The position numbers and the translations under genes were made by a program. From NCBI GenBank assembly GCA_027943335.1, contig BSBK01007029.1:1695001-1759000 (forward strand): 64,000 nt of DNA. Direction: 5' to 3'. Shown in pieces: positions 49,601 to 57,399 of this stretch. Positions within the stretch are counted from its first letter, which is position 1. Each line of letters opens with the position of its first letter. This DNA comes from Chamaecyparis obtusa (taxonomy: Eukaryota > Streptophyta > Pinopsida > Cupressales > Cupressaceae). The notes beneath the pieces were generated by a model. The model made no database searches, was not told where the DNA came from, and was given only the letters and a program-made list of their open reading frames with translations.

Positions 49601-52600
49601 CTTTCCTGATGATGGATCACAGAGTGTGATCCGAAACGTTGATGCTAAAAATACTTACACAATCGAATCCAGAAAACTTACTTTGCATTACTAATGGATT
49701 GTGGAAATCTTATGTTGTTAACATATACTGGTTGTTATTATGATTAGTTTCCTTGAAGGGGAAGAAAAGATATTCAAAGGGAGACTATTCAGCTTTAGAG
49801 GGAGTTTGTGTGACAGAGGGAGAATGCCTAATTCTCTGCTAGCTTGTGTGGCAGTGTGACTGCTAAAGCTCCTTGTTTGGTCAACTTGAAATCAGCGCTC
49901 TTATTGTGATAATCAAAGCAGTGAGAATGTTGCCCCTACTGAGAGAGAATCTCAGCCATTCTTATACATGTTGTTAATGAGTTCTTCTCTGCGAGAGAAG
50001 TTCAAGGTGAAATCCCTTGTTCCACCCTCTTCGAATAGGCATGGTGGAGATGCATTCTTCTCTGGGAGAAGTCTGAGGTGAAAGCCCTTGCTCCACCCTC
50101 TGTGAGTAGGTATGGTGGATCCACCCTTTGTGAGTAGGCATGGTGGAAATGCATTCTCGTCTGGGAGAAGTTTGAGGTGAAAGCCCTTGTTTCACCCTCT
50201 GCGAGTAGGCATGGTGGAAGTCATGTGTGTGACTCTGTGACCTTAATCTTATACTTTTATGAAGTAGCTATGGTGAATAATGTTATGTTGAGATAACAAT
50301 GTGATGAAAATTTATTATTGACATCTTTAGTTGCAGCTATGTGTGCCTTCCATATCTCTCTTGATAAGAGAGAGTGTTGAAATTGGGACAATACCTATAT
50401 ATGTTGAAATAGGGATCTTTATCTCTGATTTTGCTATATGTTGAAATTGGGACAATACCTTTATATTGCATCAACAGCTAGAGAAGATATTTATGATGAT
50501 ATTTTCGTCATTTTAAGTGAGCACAATGTGGCATTCAATGTGTGCTAGGTGTCACACTCATAATATTTGACATTTTATTATATGAAGAGGCATTGGACAT
50601 GCGAAGAGTCATGCGAAAGAGACTTGTTTTTGGAAATTGAAGAGACCTTTGGTTGTGATATGAAGTCTCTCAATTCTATATATATGTGATTGCTTTGTGT
50701 GTGTATTGTATTGTATTCAATTGAAAGTATTGTACTCGAACCTCTATTATTTAATAAAAGGGATATTTTTGGTGTGGCTGGGTTTTTCCCCTCAAGTTGG
50801 AGGGTTTTCCCAAAATAAATTGTTGTGTCCTTATGTGTCTTATTGTTCTTCATTTTGTTTATTGCTGTTTATCTTTATTTTCTGGGCATAGCTTTAACAA
50901 CGCTCTACCAATTTCTTCAATTTACCCAATCTAAAACATTTGCACTCAAGGTGGAAAACCTCATAGTCCTCCATCTGCCAATGGAACAGCCCATTTAGAG
51001 AACTTGTCTCGTACTCTGAGCACCTTCTAAGTTCAAACACCCTTGTCGATGGGTTCTAATCTTTTACCCCAAGTTTCTAAGACAGGGGGGGGGGGGGAAA
51101 TGGGTTTCCAGGACTTTTTTATCCGAAGCAAGGGACGGCTATATGTGTGTGTGTGTGTGTGTGGAAATCTGAAATTTCAAATGCATTCATGAATTATATA
51201 ACATTGTAACATTCATCATAACAACATGATAACATTTATTAATCTAAAATCATTAAATCAATGATCATTCACTGAATCATCATAGAATATAGCATTAAAT
51301 GAATCAAATGAGAGTTCAAATTTCAATTTCATACATTCATAGATATAACTCATTGAAACAGCCAAAGACTTCCAAACAGCAGCAACAACTAAGTCTCAAT
51401 CTGCCAAAGTCTCAATCTGTCCACAACTTCACATTCTATTTTCTAACAGCATACTCGGGCATATCTTTGATTAAAACTTTAAAATGTTCATTTTTTTGGT
51501 ATTAAAAAATTGCTCTGCAATATTCAGCGTGGATACCAGGAAATCTACTAAATCTTCTATCTCTGAAAATTTGATTAATGAAAAGAGAGCTTGCTGTGCT
51601 GAAATGGCTTTTCAGATCAATCATTAATAAATATTGATCACTTAGGCCAAACAATGAATCCCTCTCTCGACTATGACTTCAACTCACACTACAACTCCTA
51701 CTTCTCACTAGACTTTCCAAACTTTCAACAATTTCTTGTAATTGTCATCTCCTCTCACTTTTCTCTCTCAAAGGAAGAGATCTCCTTACCGCTTCTCCCT
51801 CCTCTCAAGTGTATCTAGTACATCGATCCTTATCTGGTCATAGGGACATTAAATGTGAGGGGTACTGCATATGTCGGTATCTCACTCTTCTTCCTCCCTA
51901 TGGGTCCTTTCTTTGTATCATTGCAATATTTGTTGTCGACATTGCTCTCAATTCCTTTCCTCACACTAGTCTTGCAATTCAATAAAATTTCATGCCAACA
52001 ACCTTAGAATTCTGCCAAGAAGATCAAAAACTGCATGGTTCACTATGAGTTCGCCACATATCGTGCCCCCAGGGACTACTTGCTCTCGAGCTTCCCTTTG
52101 CACATATTGATCGACTGAAACTTACCACAAATATACCATGTCTTGCATCAACTGATCCTCCAGCGTTTCTTCCTTGTCACTTTTTGTTACTAGCACTTGT
52201 TCAAATAGTTGGCCCGTTATTCTACATCTTGCCTAGTGCCAATGGGTCAAATGTCCAAGTTTGAATAGGCAACAGTGCCAAAATGTTTACTCCCTATGGT
52301 GAATGCTTTAACTTACATAGTAAACAAAAATATAACAATGAACATATTTAAAACAGTAATTCAAGAACACATCAATATGGCAGAAAGATATAACTTTATT
52401 ATCAACATGTAATGTGTACAACCATAGTCACCCAACTCCCAATACAAGCCAAAATATATAGCACACAGCAGTTGGTTACGATTGTCAACCGCCAGCAACT
52501 AACATCTGCAATCCATTGCATTGCCATTTATTAAACAAAACATTATTTATTCTTATTGACAAAACTGCCCCCAACAATTATATTGTGAAATTCTTGAATA

Positions 52601-55600
52601 AGTGAGGTTGACTTGTGACTATATAAAGACTTACTGAATGATGTTGTGATAAGAAATTCAAATTGTGTATCATTACACCTCAGATGTAGTTATGTTTTCG
52701 AATTGTCATTGTCTTGAAACTTGAATGTCATATAAATAGCCCCTAGCAACTTCATATGCAAGCAATGCCATAGTTTCTATGATTTAAGCTATTTGCACAA
52801 ATATTGAGGCATGTAAGAGAGCTTAAACAGGGTAAGAAATAGAGTTGTATCATTACAAAATAGTACTGTAATGGCCCTTTTCGGTATATTCCTGATTTTT
52901 GACCTAAAACAACAATTCCAACTTAAGATGAGAATCGCAATATATTAATATAATATATATAATTTTATCAAAAAATGAAGAAATTTTTATTATAATATTC
53001 AGCTTGTAATTCTATGAATAATTCAGAAGATAAAGCTTATTTTGAATTTCTACAATAATTATCCTTTGGACTGCCTTGTCAAAGAGCAATAATACTCGGA
53101 TCAATAAATCATAGCAGATACTCAATTAATCAAATCGTGAATTCACTGGAAACGCTTGCAAATAGCAAATATCAAGGATGGTTTGCAAATGGGAATATCA
53201 AAGATGTTCATCCTTGCCAAGAGCATGGAAGGTGGGTCGCCCTTCCACCTCAGTCCACCTTGGAGGCTTGATGTCCTCATTGATCAAGCCCAAGAGCATG
53301 GAAGGCTGGCCATCTATTCCAACTCCTGATCAACTCAATAAAAGCATGAAAAGTAGGTCATCCTTTCATCTCTCAAGAACTTGGAAGGCTGGTTCTCCTT
53401 CCCATTTCCAAGACACTTCCACAAATTCAAAACCAATATCTTGATGTATTGCTAGATTATTGCTGATTGCTTGATTTCTCTTTGTAATCATGTGGATGCT
53501 TAAATGACATTTGAAGGAATTGATGCTTGAATGACAGTTATTTGAATGCTTGAGACTTGTATATGTGGATGCTTAAATGATGCTTGAGACTTGTATATGT
53601 GATTGATTGACTGATTGCTGGTTTGTTTGAAAAATTCCTTTATTCCCAATTGAAGATTTGTGAATGATTGGGTGACTTCCTATGATGGGTTCATGAGCGA
53701 TGATTTAGTGATTGATGATTTGATGTATCAGTGCGACATGATTGAATGAATGCTGATTGATGTATTATTGTGTGATGATATTATAGATTAATTCTTGAAT
53801 GTATTTATGATCATGTATATAGCTGAATAAATTGATTTTCTGAAATTGGTGATCTGAATTGATATGAATTGATTGTGGATTGATTAAATCCTTGGAATGA
53901 TCTCTCCTCTATATTTTATTACCGGGAGAGGTTCACACCTCTTCATAAAGATTACTGCCATTGAAAGAGTGCATCCTTTCCTAATTAATCACTGCCTTGA
54001 ACTTTTGATTAAATTTAATTAAATTCTTGCTAGCACATTCAAGGGAGTCACATAATATTTGTTCTTTTCTGATGTCTTTTCTTTCTAAATCTGCCTTTCT
54101 TATATGCCTTGTCTTGCTCAAGGTACACAACCCTTTATAGGACTTTTGACCTTTCAAAACTTGAATTTAGTTAGTAAATGAGCACTTCTTTTCTGCCCTC
54201 AATCTTCTCCCAAGCGCTTCTCTAAATTACCCAATCTGTTTTCATACTTTTGTCTTCTAGTTTATTTTGTCTTCATTATGGCTGATGTAATTTGTCTTAC
54301 TTGGTGCCACATTTCATTTCTTTTGCCCTCTTTAGGATTCTATAAGAGATGTATGAGGGGTGTCAATTAATCTTGATCTAATTTTAGAGACATTACATGT
54401 ACAGGTGAACCAGATAGCATTTTGCAATGATCTTTCACAGCTCCATTTAATCAATAGATGAAAAATCCAGGAATCGCATAACCCAAAGGCAAAGTAGTGA
54501 AAATGAAAAAAACGGTAAAGGTAAAGATAATTTTTAGGTCAAGGCCTTGCCAGGACACAAACTTCCATATGGAATCCATAGTGTCTATATTGTTTAAAAA
54601 TTAAATATGTCCTTAGAATCCATACTCATAATTAAACTTGGGAGTAAATGACACCTTGCCAATCAGCCCACAACAGAAGAATATTTTAAAAATAAAATAT
54701 ACACACAAGGTGAGACCACATATGAACAGAACATGCACTTGCTTATACAGCCTCATCCTATTTGTCAATGGTGATGAAAAACTTCCTTTCTCTAAACTAA
54801 CGTTCAGCAGAGAACTATTCCACATTCACCCCTAACAAATCAAACTAGCCTATCTCATTCATTTAGAACAAAATTACAACTAAAAATATCATCAAAAATT
54901 GAATCGGACTATTAAAAAACTAATAAGTACAATTTAGCAACATAAGTTCTCACTAAGTCATCACATTATTAGTAATTTAGTACAGCCAGGATATTCTGAC
55001 TATTCCATATATTATTGTTAATTTTTAGCTTCAGACATGAAAAAATGTATTTATTACTTATAACTGATCCTGATGCTTCTCAGGATGATGGCGCTCACTC
55101 AAAAATTCATAACTAAAACTTTTATGCAGTAGATATGTAGAATCCAGAAATCTGAAAATAATATGTCAAAACAAAAATCACATTAGAGTCCTACCTCTTC
55201 CTTTTCACCAAGCTCTAACCTCAGCTGTTGATTCTGCCACCTCTCATGCTGCCACCGCTGCCCCAAAATGACAATCCCTGTCAAAGCAACTGCAATAGCA
55301 ATTGGCCAAAGTGTATTCGACTGCCGAAACTGACCTCGCAAATTGGTTGCATGACGTTTCAACCAAGCTTCATAAGAATGATCCTTCCCACTGTTTTTCT
55401 TACCTTCAGAACCTTTTGGGGAATTAAAGGAACTTTCAGTATCCTGTTGCACATTATCTGAAAATGTTTTGGCAAGACTGAAATTATGTTCTTGAACTTC
55501 TTTCTGCAGATTGGCAAGAACATTATTTTCATCACAAGTGCTACTCATTCCTCCAACCTCATTCTCCAAAATTTTCAATTTTGTAGTACAGATGATAGTT

Positions 55601-56205
55601 TCATCATCATCAACAGCAGAACATCGACGAGGTTCAATCCAGTCCAAATTTTTGAAAGTTTCAACTTCCTTATCATGAATCTGAGGAACCCGTGTCTCAT
55701 TTTCTCCAAAAAATTCAGTGACCCGGAGATGCTCTGTGCTCTGATGGAGGGTTTCAAATGAGCTTCCCGGCTTAATATTGTATGAGAACTCAAAATCTTC
55801 ATGATTTTGAGCAATTTCTTCTCCATGCTTTAAATGCTTCCCTCGACTGTCAATTTGGCTAGAAAGATCATCTACTTTCACATCTTCCAAACTCTGAATA
55901 TTTTCTAAAGAACTCTCAACGTTTGCATCATTTCTTTCAGTAACTTCTCCAATTTCTTTCTCAATCGGAAGGCCTTCATGATGACTAGGTGGAAAGATGA
56001 ACTGTTCGGACTGAACCAAAGAACCAGGGCTTTCATTTTCAATCAATTTTGCATCACTTTCACTCTCATCTTCATCTTTGGATCCAGACTCTTGAGGCTT
56101 TTTCGGCCCAGGGCACGCAGCATAAGTTGATGCAGTAAGTGACACAACTTCCCATTCCTGACCATGACTCTTGCTTCCATCAGACCTTTTGCCTTCATGA
56201 GCCAT
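37532..56205 (-). CDS. ATG8-interacting protein (ATI1/ATI2-like), spliced from two coding exons
   Basis: The coding sequence is join(37532..37624, 55195..56205) on the minus strand: 1011 + 93 nt, 367 residues. In Arabidopsis, ATI1 and ATI2 are single-span membrane proteins of the ER and plastids that bind ATG8 and feed cargo into selective autophagy. Recognised blocks here are EWEVVSL near residue 17, which contains a W-x-x-V ATG8-interacting motif candidate (WEVV, 18-21), and EQFIFPPSHHEGLPI. A hydrophobic span at about 299-315 is followed by GQRWQHERWQ, and the tail carries RLKEAV. The middle is acidic and likely disordered. The first Met is taken at 56205, because MAHEG..QEWEVV matches the family start; the open frame further upstream begins only with TTG. 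The donor at 55195/55194 (GAG|GTAGGA) and the acceptor at 37625/37624 (TTCCTGGCAG|AAAG) are both in phase 0, and the joined tail has the family length. Intron length is 17,570 bp. Confidence 0.88.
38089..38222. repeat. 67-bp tandem duplication in the ATI intron
   Basis: Two adjacent copies start at 38089 and 38156 with 'caagtatttat(t/a)ataaatcaatcacaatgattg'. They differ at a few bases. Confidence 0.9.
38645..38763 (+). repeat. Possible LINE 3' end with poly(A)
   Basis: The sequence 'ctttcgtggggtgatctc' followed by 'tttatattaaactttaataga' and ending in about ten A resembles 3' tails of plant L1-type retroposons. No RT sequence precedes it and no target-site duplication was established. Confidence 0.3.
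42057..42354 (-). repeat. 3' LTR of the 42057-52576 element
   Basis: 298 bp, matching 52284-52576 throughout, for example the shared stretches 'gataactttattatcaacatg' and 'tgccatttattaaacaaaac'. Confidence 0.9.
42439..45190 (-). pseudogene. Unidentified broken reading frames, coiled-coil end
   Basis: The last frame (42783-42439) is open for 114 residues and predicted coiled-coil from its heptad pattern (EEQLELERAVKAGKEVQLEE). In the same frame with a few stops the coding look continues up to about 43190 (EVIEIEEKSAHQGDASLHLE, RHVDIGFALAKVERLP). Further open pieces lie at 44421-44224 and 45169-44818 (KKIRLQVQKDEREIVDTLTF). The long plus-strand frames here (43609-44184, 44396-44974) look like shadows. 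I do not recognise the protein and find no RT, protease or transposase motif. A captured gene or an extra retroelement ORF are both possible. Confidence 0.45.
45160..45875. repeat. Region with recurring CGTACA/CATACA motif
   Basis: Words such as GTACGACC, CGTACAACTTC, CATACGACTTCC, CCGTACAAAC and CGTACAATGG recur every 20-60 bp, often followed by TTCC. This looks like an old, scrambled short tandem repeat inside the non-autonomous element. Confidence 0.5.
46085..46980. repeat. Tandem duplication of about 450 bp spanning an LTR edge
   Basis: Copy 1 is 46085-46535 (451 bp); copy 2 is 46536-46980 (445 bp, with 6 bases fewer in a CTTTTT run). Each copy ends with the target sequence ACGCT followed by the first 57 or so bases of the inner LTR element. 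Copy 1 therefore carries an orphan LTR start at 46479. Confidence 0.9.
46924..47456 (+). repeat. 5' LTR of the 46924-50899 element
   Basis: 533 bp, TGTTGAAGATTG to CTTTAACA. It shares with 50375-50899 the body from 'tgttgaaattgggacaatacc' onward, including the 'ttttcccctcaagttggagg' block near its end. It holds a (TG)n run at about 47226-47244. Confidence 0.9.
47457..47470 (+). promoter_or_regulatory. Primer-binding site, tRNA-Met type
   Basis: TGGTATCAGATCGG stands directly after the left LTR with no spacer and fits the methionine tRNA 3' end. Confidence 0.8.
49513..49544 (-). ncRNA. Hammerhead-ribozyme-like core, left arm
   Basis: The minus strand reads CTGATGA, one extra T, GGATCACA, GAG, TGTGATCC, GAAAC. 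The conserved hammerhead core is CUGANGA, stem II, GAAA. Stem II here is a perfect 8-bp stem with a triloop. A cleavage triplet with matching stems I and III was not found, and the extra base between core and stem is unusual. It is therefore a look-alike or decayed ribozyme until tested. Confidence 0.4.
49606..49637 (+). ncRNA. Hammerhead-ribozyme-like core, right arm
   Basis: This is the same motif as at 49513-49544, on the opposite strand: CTGATGA at 49606-49612, stem II 49614-49632, GAAAC at 49633-49637. Hammerhead ribozymes are established in plant retrozymes and in Penelope-like elements, so a retroelement origin is plausible. Confidence 0.4.
49981..50220 (+). repeat. 71-bp tandem repeats before the 3' LTR
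   Basis: The phrase 'ATGGTGGA' recurs at 50041, 50112, 50140 and 50211, giving periods of 71, 28 and 71 bp. The unit contains 'tctgggagaag', 'gaggtgaaagcccttg' and 'ccaccctctg.gagtaggc'. The 28-bp step is a partial duplication. Confidence 0.9.
50375..50899 (+). repeat. 3' LTR of the 46924-50899 element
   Basis: 525 bp, ending GCTTTAACA. Its first 65 bases differ in arrangement from the left LTR: the start TGTTGAAATTGGGACAATACC occurs twice (50375 and about 50439) around a TGTTGAAATAGGGATC segment. The two LTRs differ by many substitutions and several indels. Confidence 0.88.
50905..52267 (-). other. 5' interior of the 42057-52576 element, no gene seen
   Basis: This part lies between the nested element and the 5' LTR. 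It contains a run of 13 G (51085-51097) and a (TG)10 run (51144-51163). A matching run of 13 C is at 43447-43459 in the other half of the element. No gag-like coding sequence is visible on the minus strand. Confidence 0.5.
52268..52280 (-). promoter_or_regulatory. Primer-binding site resembling the Athila/Tat type
   Basis: The minus strand reads TTTTGGCACTGTTGCC directly after the LTR. Athila, Tat and Ogre elements use TGGCGCCGTTGCC (tRNA-Asp type); here two bases differ. This is the main support for the orientation and a weak hint of Gypsy affiliation. Confidence 0.6.
52284..52576 (-). repeat. 5' LTR of the 42057-52576 element
   Basis: 293 bp, the partner of 42057-42354. The primer-binding site lies just outside its left edge. 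Confidence 0.9.
52867..54397. repeat. Probable solo LTR in the ATI intron
   Basis: It starts TGTAATGGCCC and ends GAGACATTACA, giving 7-bp terminal inverted repeats TGTAATG/CATTACA. Flanks AGTAC (52862-52866) and TGTAC (54398-54402) agree at four of five bases, as expected for an old target-site duplication. Inside are irregular short repeats (AGCATGGAAGG at 53222 and 53294; a 39-bp 'gcttgagacttgtatatgtg' unit twice at about 53547-53600). No coding sequence is visible. Confidence 0.6.
55195..56205 (-). other. ATI coding exon 1
   Basis: It encodes residues 1-337, covering the ATG8-binding candidate motif, the acidic middle and the transmembrane segment. Reading past the donor would add only Val-Gly-Leu and a stop, which argues for splicing there. 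Confidence 0.9.
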
Positions 56206-56879
56206 GTTTTCAGCTTTTAGAGCAAACAAATCTCAATACACCAATTTGTCCCTCAAAATATCACATGCAACAAGGAGTCTGAAAATCTGAGGGCAAAAAA
56301 TGAGATTAATCAGACAGCAGAAAGAAATTGTGAAATTCACTAGAGGATGGATCAAACACAAAAAAATCTTCACTGTGACAACAACAATATTCAATCAAAG
56401 CTTGCAGAGGAGAAAGGTGAGCAGAAGATATGTAATTTGAAGAAGTGCAGCAAATACAAACACAGAAAAGTTTGAATAGCATGCATGCAAAGAAAAATGA
56501 TTTGTAGAAGGATCCAAATTTTCATGAATTAGTAAGAAATTCTCATGTGTAAAAGAAAATCAGGCATGCATACCAAAAAGAATGGAAAAGTTCGCAAGCA
56601 TTAAAAAATGTACACATGTATTTAACAGTTTGGAAAAGCAACTATTATTTTTTGTAAATATGTTAAATGAGTCTCTTCGTGTAATTGATTTGTTTAGTTC
56701 ATCAAAAAAATTCAAAGACCAAATCCTTCAAGCAGCATAATTATATTACGATAATCACCAATCCGCACTAAAATCAAGAATGACGTCAAACTGTGTTAAT
56801 GTTTGTAGCTTCAGTTGTATAATCATTTAGAATACATATAATACTTAGTTATTGAATTTAATAATAATATATTGTATTG

Positions 56880-56980
<101 letters not shown>

Positions 56981-57035
56981 GCAAACTTATATTATTCTAA
57001 TATATATGATTAATTAATGAAACATTATAATGAAT

Positions 57036-57063
57036 AGACATGTCCCATTCATGGGACATGTCT
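57036..57063. repeat. Perfect 13-bp inverted repeat
   Basis: AGACATGTCCCAT and ATGGGACATGTCT are separated by TC. It lies 60 bp from the TA run. It is short and could be chance or the core of a degraded element. Confidence 0.85.
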
Positions 57064-57399
57064 CTCCTAGCCTCTTTCTCAATATAAATAAAAGAAAGAT
57101 TGTTGCATTTGAAACACACATACCACAGACAATCTAGGCAGTGCTATTACATTTGCAGCGATCCTCATTCCTTGACAAACTGAACCAAAGTCTCTGTAAA
57201 TATTACTCAATTGTACAGCAAATGAAAAAATAAAGGGTCACAAAATCCATTAAATACGGTGATCCCTACTTGCAAAAGAAAAATTCATACAATACAATAA
57301 GAATCAATTCCAGATTACCTGTAAATGAAGTCAGAGTGAGCCAAAATTTACACAAATTCAACAGACATGTATACCAAATTTTTAAGAAGGCTATAATTC

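Larger units (their letters stand above)
49462..49688. repeat. 227-bp near-perfect inverted repeat (hairpin)
   Basis: The arms 49462-49566 and 49584-49688 are 105 bp each and reverse-complementary with one mismatch (ACTAAG against AGTAAG near the outer ends). The loop 49567-49583 is 17 bp. A smaller perfect hairpin, GGATCACA-3 nt-TGTGATCC, lies in each arm. The arms agree far better with each other than the two LTRs of the surrounding element do. It has no target-site duplication and no transposon-like ends. It lies in the ATI intron, so the pre-mRNA would also contain it. Confidence 0.97.
46924..50899 (+). mobile_element. Non-autonomous Copia-like LTR element nested in the ATI intron
   Basis: LTRs at 46924-47456 and 50375-50899 are flanked by ACGCT (46919-46923 and 50900-50904). 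TGGTATCAGATCGG, a tRNA-Met type primer-binding site, follows the left LTR. A purine tract GATAAGAGAGAG precedes the right one. LTR start (TGTTGAA) and polypurine layout match the Copia LTR at 11244, which suggests Copia affiliation. The 2.9 kb interior has no gag or pol homology that I can see, only short chance frames. It carries the 227-bp hairpin (49462-49688) and 71-bp repeats (49981-50220). Confidence 0.88.
42057..52576 (-). mobile_element. Large non-autonomous LTR element in the ATI intron
   Basis: LTRs of 298 bp (42057-42354) and 293 bp (52284-52576) both start TGTTTACTCC and end CCAACA on the plus strand. The 5-bp ATTAT flanks them exactly (42052-42056 and 52577-52581). A TGGCACTGTTGCC primer-binding site inside the right LTR sets minus orientation. 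After removing the nested element the body is about 6.5 kb. No gag, RT, RNase H or integrase is visible, only unidentified broken reading frames at 42439-45190. It therefore resembles a large retrotransposon derivative mobilised by another element. Confidence 0.85.
37625..55194 (-). other. 17.6 kb ATI intron loaded with retroelements
   Basis: Bounded by GT at 55194-55193 and AG at 37626-37625 on the minus strand. It contains a non-autonomous LTR element (42057-52576), a second one nested in it (46924-50899) and a probable solo LTR (52867-54397). The remaining parts (37625-42056, 52577-52866, 54403-55194) show no coding sequence. Long, transposon-filled introns are well known in conifer genes. 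Confidence 0.85.

Noticed and set aside
49513..49637. Declaring a functional hammerhead ribozyme
   Set aside because: No cleavage triplet with pairing stems I and III was found, and an extra base follows CTGATGA. Kept only as a look-alike.
49462..49688. Reading the hairpin as a MITE or foldback transposon
   Set aside because: No target-site duplication flanks the arms, and the outer ends do not resemble known terminal repeats.
56206..56229. Eight extra N-terminal residues of the ATI frame
   Set aside because: The codon at 56229 is TTG, not ATG. The ATG at 56205 fits the start of the family.
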